A stretch of 64,000 bases of DNA from an uncultured Bacteroidales bacterium (GTDB taxonomy: Bacteria > Bacteroidota > Bacteroidia > Bacteroidales > F082), in assembly GCA_947303335.1 (NCBI GenBank), contig CAMYYB010000001.1:38816-102815 (forward strand). The letters are read 5' to 3'. Below are positions 58,002 to 64,000 of the stretch, in pieces. How positions within the stretch are numbered: the stretch's first letter is position 1; each line of letters starts with the position of its first letter. Below the pieces are notes generated by a model that had not been told where the DNA came from, did no database searches, and was given only the letters and a program-made list of their open reading frames with translations. The position numbers were made by a program, and so were the translations under genes.

Positions 58002-59783
58002 CTATACGGAAAGCATGCTGTGCAGGGTGTGGTACAGGCTGTCCGTTGTCCCGATAATGCGACTGATTTTTCTGCATCGGTCGCAAACCGTAGTATAGGC
58101 CTTTTGCAACAGTGCGGAAATGTCAGCTTCATTTAAGCCAAGCAGGATAAGGCAGCAATAATCCATGTCGCTGTCGGTTAAACCGGGGTATTGCTTGTGG
58201 ATGTTCGAAATAAACCGTGGCAGGTTTTGTTTGGCCGCATTGCGCAAGGCCAACAGTTGATCCCTGTTGAGCGCATAGCTCTTATAAACAAGGTAGTCCA
58301 TTTTTGACTTGAATTGTTGCTTATGGGTAAGTTCGACAATGTAAAGGCAGACAGGAGCGTTTACAAAAGCACTATAGTCGTCAGAAAGCTCAGATTCTGA
58401 AAGAGCATCTTTCGCCAACATTTGTTCCAATCGGTTCGAAACATCGCGTAGCTCCTCATTGCTCCGTCTTAAGCGCCCCGAGAGGGCTGCCTGCTGCACT
58501 TTATGGGTTTTACGTTCGGTTTCTATCTGCGTTTCAAGATGTTGCTTCTTTTCCTCTTCCTCTTTCAGCATCTGTTTGTGTCGGTATTGCAATAGTAAAA
58601 TGATAATAGTAGAAACAAACAATAATATGCTGATAACCAATATGATTCGATGCCTAAGTATGATTTTTCTGTTTAATATGTTTTGCATTGTCTCGTAATC
58701 GTACTGCTTCTGGATGCGGAAAAGGGATTGCTCCTGATGCTGATTCATAACGTCATACAAGGCGTACTTGTGTTTTTCATAGTAATTCAGTGCTAATGAA
58801 TCTCGGCCCTGAAATTCTGCAAATCGGAATAATGCTTCGTAAGCTGAGACTTTGGTCTCTTCCTTTACATTGGTTATATCCAAGATTGATTCCAGACATT
58901 GATAATTTGAAGCAACAGAGTCCATCATTCCCAATGCATTATAGGCCTTTCCTAAATTCAAATAAAGCATAGCTTTTTCTTGGTCAGTCAAATCGGCCTC
59001 CGTCATTTGCTTAAGGCAATTAATAGATTGTTTATATTTGCCTTGTAAACGGTAAAGCACGGCATAATTGATCAAGACTTTGTGCTTTAACTTGGACCTA
59101 TTGTCATCGCCCAAATATGCGAGGCTTCGTTGGAAAAAAAGCTCTGCACTGTCGGTTTGCCCCAACAACACATAGACTGTAGCTATGCTGTTTTCTATTA
59201 GAGCCAAACTGTTGGATTGCCTGCCGACATAATCACTGGCAAGATTAAGGGCATTCAATGCCTCTTGTTTTCTGCCTTCATAGTAAAGCATCTTTCCCAT
59301 CCTGTATTCCGCCCGCGCCACCGTGAGGCTGTCGTTAGACAGCAGACCGTATTGCTCGGCATCCTTAAACGAGTGCATGGCGGCTTCCTTTTCATTGTAA
59401 TGCTGCTGGACGTAGCCGCTGTAGAGCGCGGCATGGGCGGCCTTGGCGTATTGCTTCTTCTTGGCGTAATGGTCGGCGGCATGTTCCAGCTCGGGGCTGG
59501 TGGCTATGCGGTAGGCCGTGTCCTCAAAGCTGTCGTCGTCCAAGGGGGCATCGCGGAAAAGGGCCTCGCCTTGCAGCAGGGCCATGTCCATGCGCTGCCG
59601 CTCGCTGAAATAGACGGGCATACGCAATACGCTGTCAATCAGGCGGGCGGTGCTGTCGGGCAGGGTGTCGGCCAAAGCCTCGGCCCGCGCCACCATGCGC
59701 TTAGCCTCGCGACGGGGGCTGTGGCAGGCCGTCAGCACAAGCAGCGCCGCCAACATGAATACTATGTAAAACCGCCGTTTCAT
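58002..59783 (-). CDS. TPR lipoprotein - TM - cytoplasmic coiled-coil/LuxR-like HTH regulator
   Basis: Lipobox LVLTACHS, TPR repeats, TM IILVISILLFVSTIIILLLQ, C-terminal LTDSDMDYCCLILLGLNEADISALLQKAYTTVCDRCRKI. Confidence 0.75.
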   Translation of the reverse strand: MKRRFYIVFMLAALLVLTACHSPRREAKRMVARAEALADTLPDSTARLIDSVLRMPVYFSERQRMDMALLQGEALFRDAPLDDDSFEDTAYRIATSPELEHAADHYAKKKQYAKAAHAALYSGYVQQHYNEKEAAMHSFKDAEQYGLLSNDSLTVARAEYRMGKMLYYEGRKQEALNALNLASDYVGRQSNSLALIENSIATVYVLLGQTDSAELFFQRSLAYLGDDNRSKLKHKVLINYAVLYRLQGKYKQSINCLKQMTEADLTDQEKAMLYLNLGKAYNALGMMDSVASNYQCLESILDITNVKEETKVSAYEALFRFAEFQGRDSLALNYYEKHKYALYDVMNQHQEQSLFRIQKQYDYETMQNILNRKIILRHRIILVISILLFVSTIIILLLQYRHKQMLKEEEEKKQHLETQIETERKTHKVQQAALSGRLRRSNEELRDVSNRLEQMLAKDALSESELSDDYSAFVNAPVCLYIVELTHKQQFKSKMDYLVYKSYALNRDQLLALRNAAKQNLPRFISNIHKQYPGLTDSDMDYCCLILLGLNEADISALLQKAYTTVCDRCRKISRIIGTTDSLYHTLHSMLSV

Positions 59784-59877
59784 CGCGGCAAAGGTACGAA
59801 ATTTTCTTCCTCACTTGGAAAAACAACAATACTGATTAGGAGTGAAAATGGTGTTGTCGGCACAGCACTGGATTTTA

Positions 59878-59937
59878 ACTCATCCCGATGAGTTTGTCAA
59901 CTCATCCCGATGAGTTCATCAACTCATCCTGATGAGT
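59878..59937. repeat. triple-box palindromic element (ACTCATCCYGATGAGT x3, 22-bp period)
   Basis: Boxes at 59878, 59900, 59922, separated by 6 nt. Confidence 0.95.
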
Positions 59938-59981
59938 GTGAAAACTGACCGTTGAAACACTAAGGCAAAATCCTCCTTCCG

Positions 59982-60045
59982 ACGGGTATATATACTCGTG
60001 CCCTACGGGTATATATACTCCTGCCCCACGAGTATATATACCCGT
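59982..60045. repeat. triple-box palindromic element (ACGGGTATATATACTCGT-type x3, 23-bp period, third inverted)
   Basis: acgggtatatatactcgtg / acgggtatatatactcctg / cacgagtatatatacccgt. Confidence 0.95.
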
Positions 60046-60281
60046 CCCAAACGTCCCTATAGGGCTGTCGAGAATGAATTTTTCCTTTCGTTTGCGGTTC
60101 AAAGTGGCTTTCGGCAGGTCTTCAAGTCGATTCTCCGTAGGATTGCGGCTGTCTTCTCGTTGCGATGCTTAATATGCGGTTTGTTTTTCTTGTCATGATG
60201 ATGGGTTTTAGCAATAGAGGAGTATGGGGATTATTATTAGTCTGATTATTGGTCAAAACACCGACCTTTTTCTATATTAAA

Positions 60282-60935
60282 CTAAGTTAGCAACCATTTC
60301 CATGCAGGAATCACTTCTATGGATTGGCCGTTGCCGATTTCGATTAAGGATTCTTCGTCATAGGTCACAATCACCATCCTGTCCAAATGCTGGTAGGCAT
60401 TCAGTTTCTTAAGTGCTTCCACTTCACGAGTATATGTATCTTGGGCATCCTCAGCCATAATGGAATATGACGCCTGTATGGCATACGACTCTTCGGGGAT
60501 ATAGAAGTCGACTTCGACTGCCTTGTTGTAAAAGAACAATTGCTCTCCAAACTTTCTGTGAAGATGAATGGCGCACACATTCTCCAATAGGGCGCCTTCA
60601 CCACCGGAGAGGAAGATGCTTAGCAGGCCGTTGTCGACGAAATAGTGCTTCTTCACGGTTTCCTTCTCTACGAACTTTGAGGCATAGTTCTCCAACGAAA
60701 ACAATAAGCAGGCGTCTTTAGCATATTTCACATAATCGATGACGGAAGCTGTCGATGTGCTCACGCCAGTAGCTTTAACCAAATTGGCAATCCTTGTAAA
60801 AGAAACAGGCTGCATGACGCTCTCCGCCATCCGTTTGAAGGCCAGCCTTAAAGCCAATTCATTCTTGACCTTGTTGCGTTGGATGATGTCTCCAAGCAGA
60901 ATTTTTTCATACAAGTCGTTCAACCAATGTCGCAA
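60282..60935 (-). pseudogene. AAA_14/DUF4143 ATPase remnant lacking the AAA domain
   Basis: HWLNDLYEKILLGDIIQRNKVKN...DYVKYAKDACLLFSLENYASK...KKHYFVDNGLLSIFL is the C-terminal DUF4143 part; reading frame begins directly at promoter-proximal boxes. Confidence 0.75.
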
Positions 60936-60943
60936 ATACGAAT

Positions 60944-60997
60944 TTGTTTATTATCGTCAAACAATTATTGAAATTTTTGTTTAATGACACCAAACAA
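60944..60997. promoter_or_regulatory. paired inverted repeats TTGTTT-N9-AAACAA (33-bp period) upstream of the DUF4143 remnant
   Basis: TTGTTTattatcgtcAAACAA (60944-60964) and TTGTTTaatgacaccAAACAA (60977-60997). Confidence 0.85.
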
Positions 60998-61207
60998 ATA
61001 TATGAAATAAGAAAGAGAAAAGAGTCTGCTCTATACATCTTTTCAAGAGATAAACAAGGTAGACCTGTGTTGCAGTTGCAGATGAAAAAATATAAAGAGG
61101 AGTCCTGCTGAGACAATAGGGCTGGGACAGTCAGGGCACTTAACAATAAAAAAGACCTTCCCGCGTTTCCAATTTGTCGTATCTTTGCCGAATCAATCCG
61201 CTGTGAA

Positions 61208-61951
61208 GTGAAACGCCTGCTCGTCATATTGGCCCTTTTGTTCTGTTCAGTCGCCCTTTTTGCGCAAAAGGAGGTCGTCGACGAGCAAGGACGACGGCCT
61301 TATTATGGCTATATCATCTCGGCCAGCACTTACGAGCCAATACGTAATACTCACGTCATCAGCAAGATGGCCCACTGCGGCACCATCAGCAATATGGATG
61401 GTCGCTTCGTCATTCCGGCTAAGGGCGTTGATACGCTGTGGGTGAGTTGTGTCGGTTATTCGCGCCGGCTCATCGCTATCGACTCCACGATGTCATCGGG
61501 ACGAGATACACTGTTCGTCGCCTTGCAGAGTGATACCATCACCTTGCGCGAAGTAACCATCATGCCCTTCTACGACTACGAGACTTTCAAAGATATGCTC
61601 ATTCACATGCCATCCATCAAGACACCACGCGAGTTGCAACGCCTTGAGGAAGAATTGGATGAGCTATGGCTGAGCCGCGCCCCAGCCGGCAACGGTATGG
61701 TCACCGTCACCGCCAACCCTATTCAATTCCTTTACGACAAGTACAACAAGTCGGCCCGCACCCAAGCCCGTCTGCTGCGCAACCGCAGGATGTACAACGA
61801 AGTGCTGCGTGAGCAGGGCCGCACCGACGAGTTGTTGCCCGACTCGCTCGACTATCCTATTAATTATAGTGTATTCGAGTTGGACGAGGAAAAGGAAACG
61901 GGAAGCAAACCCTTGGTGCCCCGAAAGAAATACATCCGCTTGGGACAATAG
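61208..61951 (+). CDS. carboxypeptidase-regulatory-like domain protein (GTG start)
   Basis: GYIISASTYEPIRNTHVISKMAHCGTISNMDGRFVIPA...VSCVGYSRR. Confidence 0.7.
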   Translation: MKRLLVILALLFCSVALFAQKEVVDEQGRRPYYGYIISASTYEPIRNTHVISKMAHCGTISNMDGRFVIPAKGVDTLWVSCVGYSRRLIAIDSTMSSGRDTLFVALQSDTITLREVTIMPFYDYETFKDMLIHMPSIKTPRELQRLEEELDELWLSRAPAGNGMVTVTANPIQFLYDKYNKSARTQARLLRNRRMYNEVLREQGRTDELLPDSLDYPINYSVFELDEEKETGSKPLVPRKKYIRLGQ

Positions 61952-61955
61952 CCCT

Positions 61956-62654
61956 ATGATGCTGCGCAACTGGCTTGATAGTATCCTCAACCTGTTTTAT
62001 CCGCGTGTCTGTGCGGCTTGTGGCGAGTCGTTGCTCAAGGACGAGGAGACGGTATGCCTCAAATGCCGCTACACCCTTCCGCGTACAGGCTATGAACGCT
62101 ATCCCGACAACCCTTTGGCACAGACTTTCTACGGACGGGCCAACATTCACGCTGTGACAGCTTGCTACTTCTTCGCCAAGTCGGGCAAGGTGCAGCACCT
62201 CATCCACCAGCTGAAATACAAAGGCAACAAGGATGCGGGGGCCTTCCTCGGCAAGCAGTTGGGCGAGAGCCTCAAGGACGCACCCTTGTTTCAGGGCATC
62301 GACGTCATCATCCCTGTGCCGCTGCATCCGCGACGCGAGAGGCAACGCGGCTACAACCAAAGCCTCATCATTGCCCAAGGCATCAGTGGGGTGACGGGCA
62401 TTCCTGTGGGCAACCAGTACCTCTTCCGAACGAAATACAATGAAACACAGACCCGAAAGACTGCCGAGGAGCGTTACAACAACGTGCAGGGCATCTTCGA
62501 GGTGCGCCGGCAGGAGGAACTAAAAGGAAAGCACGTCCTCCTTGTAGACGACGTGCTTACTACGGGCGCCACTTTGGAATCGTGTGCGCATCAGTTGGAA
62601 AGCGTTCCCGGCATCACCATCAGCATTGCTGCTGCGGCCTGTGCAGGGAATTAA
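61956..62654 (+). CDS. ComF-family phosphoribosyltransferase
   Basis: CAACGESLLKDEETVCLKCR, IIPVPLHPRRERQRGYNQS, VLLVDDVLTTGATL. Confidence 0.9.
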   Translation: MMLRNWLDSILNLFYPRVCAACGESLLKDEETVCLKCRYTLPRTGYERYPDNPLAQTFYGRANIHAVTACYFFAKSGKVQHLIHQLKYKGNKDAGAFLGKQLGESLKDAPLFQGIDVIIPVPLHPRRERQRGYNQSLIIAQGISGVTGIPVGNQYLFRTKYNETQTRKTAEERYNNVQGIFEVRRQEELKGKHVLLVDDVLTTGATLESCAHQLESVPGITISIAAAACAGN

Positions 62655-62659
62655 TTCTA

Positions 62660-63736
62660 TTACACTTGGTAATTCTTCGGGGCTTCTTCTCCGTTGAGGA
62701 CTCTCAGGCCGTTCAGAGCCAAAGCCTTCATCTCGTCCTCGCCAGGATAGACATAGACGGGAGCGATCTTCTCCACGTGCTCCTTGATGATGCCGCAGAA
62801 GGTCTTGTCGTAGGCCATACCGCCCGTGATGTAGATGCCATCCACATCCATGCTGAATGCCGAAGCAGCCAAACCACCGATTTCCTTGGCAATCTGATAG
62901 GCCATAGCGCGATACACTTTCTCCCAATCCTTGTTGCCAGCCTTCACGGCGTTTTCCACTTCGAGGGCATCGTTGGTGCCGAGATAAGCCACCAAACCAC
63001 CCTTGCCTTTCAGCATTTGGCCGACTTCCTTCTTGGTGTATTTACCGCTGAAGCAAGCATCTACAAGGAAACCAGCCGGCAATGAGCCAGCGCGTTCAGG
63101 CGTGAAAGGTCCGTCGCCATTCAAAGCGTTGTTGGTGTCAACCACGCGACCTTTCTTGTGGGCACTCACCGAAATGCCGCCACCGAGATGGACACCGATG
63201 AGGTTCATGTCTTCATACTTCTTGCCAAGATCTTTGGCCAGCTGGCGGGCGATAATCTTTTGGTTTAAGGCATGGAAGATAGAAATGCGCGGAAACAGCG
63301 GGTGACCCGAATAACGCGCTACTTCGTCCATTTCGTCAACAACGACAGGGTCGGCAATATAGGCCTTCACACCGATTTCCTTGGCGATATCGTTGGCAAT
63401 CAAGCCACCGAGATTGGAAGCATGTTCGCCGTTGTAGCCTTCGTAAAGGTCTTTGATCATGAGTTCGTTCACTTCGTAAACGCCTGAGACGAGCGGACGA
63501 AGCAAGCCGCCACGCCCCACGACACAAGTCATTTCACTCAAGTCGATGCCAGCCTCTTTCAACTCACGCTTGATGGCTTCGGTGCGGAAAGGCTTCTGGT
63601 CGGCGATGTGCTCGTATTTCGAGACTTCTTCGGTGGTGTGCTTCAAGTTCTTCTTGAAGACTTGCTCTTCGCCTTCAAACACGGCGATTTTCGTCGAGGT
63701 GGAACCCGGGTTTATCGTTAAGATTTTGTGTGCCAT
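62660..63736 (-). CDS. buk: butyrate kinase
   Basis: ILTINPGSTSTKIAVFEGE, VGRGGLLRPLVSGVYEVNELM, NLIGVHLGGGISVSAHKKGRVVDTNNALNGDGPF. Confidence 0.93.
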   Translation of the reverse strand: MAHKILTINPGSTSTKIAVFEGEEQVFKKNLKHTTEEVSKYEHIADQKPFRTEAIKRELKEAGIDLSEMTCVVGRGGLLRPLVSGVYEVNELMIKDLYEGYNGEHASNLGGLIANDIAKEIGVKAYIADPVVVDEMDEVARYSGHPLFPRISIFHALNQKIIARQLAKDLGKKYEDMNLIGVHLGGGISVSAHKKGRVVDTNNALNGDGPFTPERAGSLPAGFLVDACFSGKYTKKEVGQMLKGKGGLVAYLGTNDALEVENAVKAGNKDWEKVYRAMAYQIAKEIGGLAASAFSMDVDGIYITGGMAYDKTFCGIIKEHVEKIAPVYVYPGEDEMKALALNGLRVLNGEEAPKNYQV

Positions 63737-63791
63737 GATACTAAATTTATGTTATTATTGTGATGACCTGTGACGCGAAGCGTGTCCAGCA

Positions 63792-64000
63792 TTATGCCAG
63801 CATAGCAGCGAGGGCGATGGAATACAATTTCGTCTTGGAAGTATCGCCGCGCGAAGAAAGCACGCAAGGCACCTTGGCACCCATCAGCATGGCGCCGATT
63901 TCGCTCTTGTCGAACTTCGAGCAGCACTTGTAGAACACATTGGAAGCTTCGAGGTTGGGGAACACGAGGCAGTCGGCATCGCCGGCCACGGGGCTCTTCA
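63792..64000 (-). CDS. ptb: phosphate butyryltransferase, C-terminal part (continues beyond window)
   Basis: AGDADCLVFPNLEASNVFYKCCSKFDKSEIGAMLMGAKVPCVLSSRGDTSKTKLYSIALAAML; adjacent to buk. Confidence 0.85.
   Translation of the reverse strand, partial: KSPVAGDADCLVFPNLEASNVFYKCCSKFDKSEIGAMLMGAKVPCVLSSRGDTSKTKLYSIALAAMLA

Noticed and set aside
59878-60045. CRISPR array
   Set aside because: Only three units, each unit palindromic, gaps of ~6 nt, no cas genes.
1-64000. rRNA operon, canonical tRNA genes, integrase or reverse transcriptase
   Set aside because: None recognised in the sequence or translations.

Overview
The window is typical Bacteroidales-type chromosome: TAnnTTTG promoters, T9SS-type C-terminal domains, IPExxxVDY protein, ptb-buk. 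Housekeeping genes (glmS, glnA, rnc, fabF, acpP, radA, ruvC, comF-like, buk, partial ptb) are interspersed with accessory islands. The strongest accessory region is about 5.6-18.8 kb. It holds an AbiL-like AAA/RloB pair, a KAP-NTPase fossil, a TIR-WD40 protein, a PfkB-kinase/TIR fusion, two papain/C39-like + RyR proteins flanking a sigma-like factor (one with an anti-sigma-like N-terminus and a zinc ribbon), a TIR-TM-binding-protein-like protein and a J-domain protein. I regard this TIR/RyR/sigma cluster as the best candidate for an undescribed signalling or immune system. At the DNA level I see: (i) triple-box palindromic intergenic elements with 22-23 bp box spacing but different box sequences; (ii) paired inverted-repeat boxes upstream of every AAA/DUF4143- or DUF234-type ATPase gene; (iii) an ATPase gene inserted at the 3' end of radA with a displaced radA tail; (iv) an 86-bp structured repeat in two copies at gene-remnant junctions; (v) tRNA-like and other structured RNA candidates. 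All family calls come from reading the translations; no searches were run.
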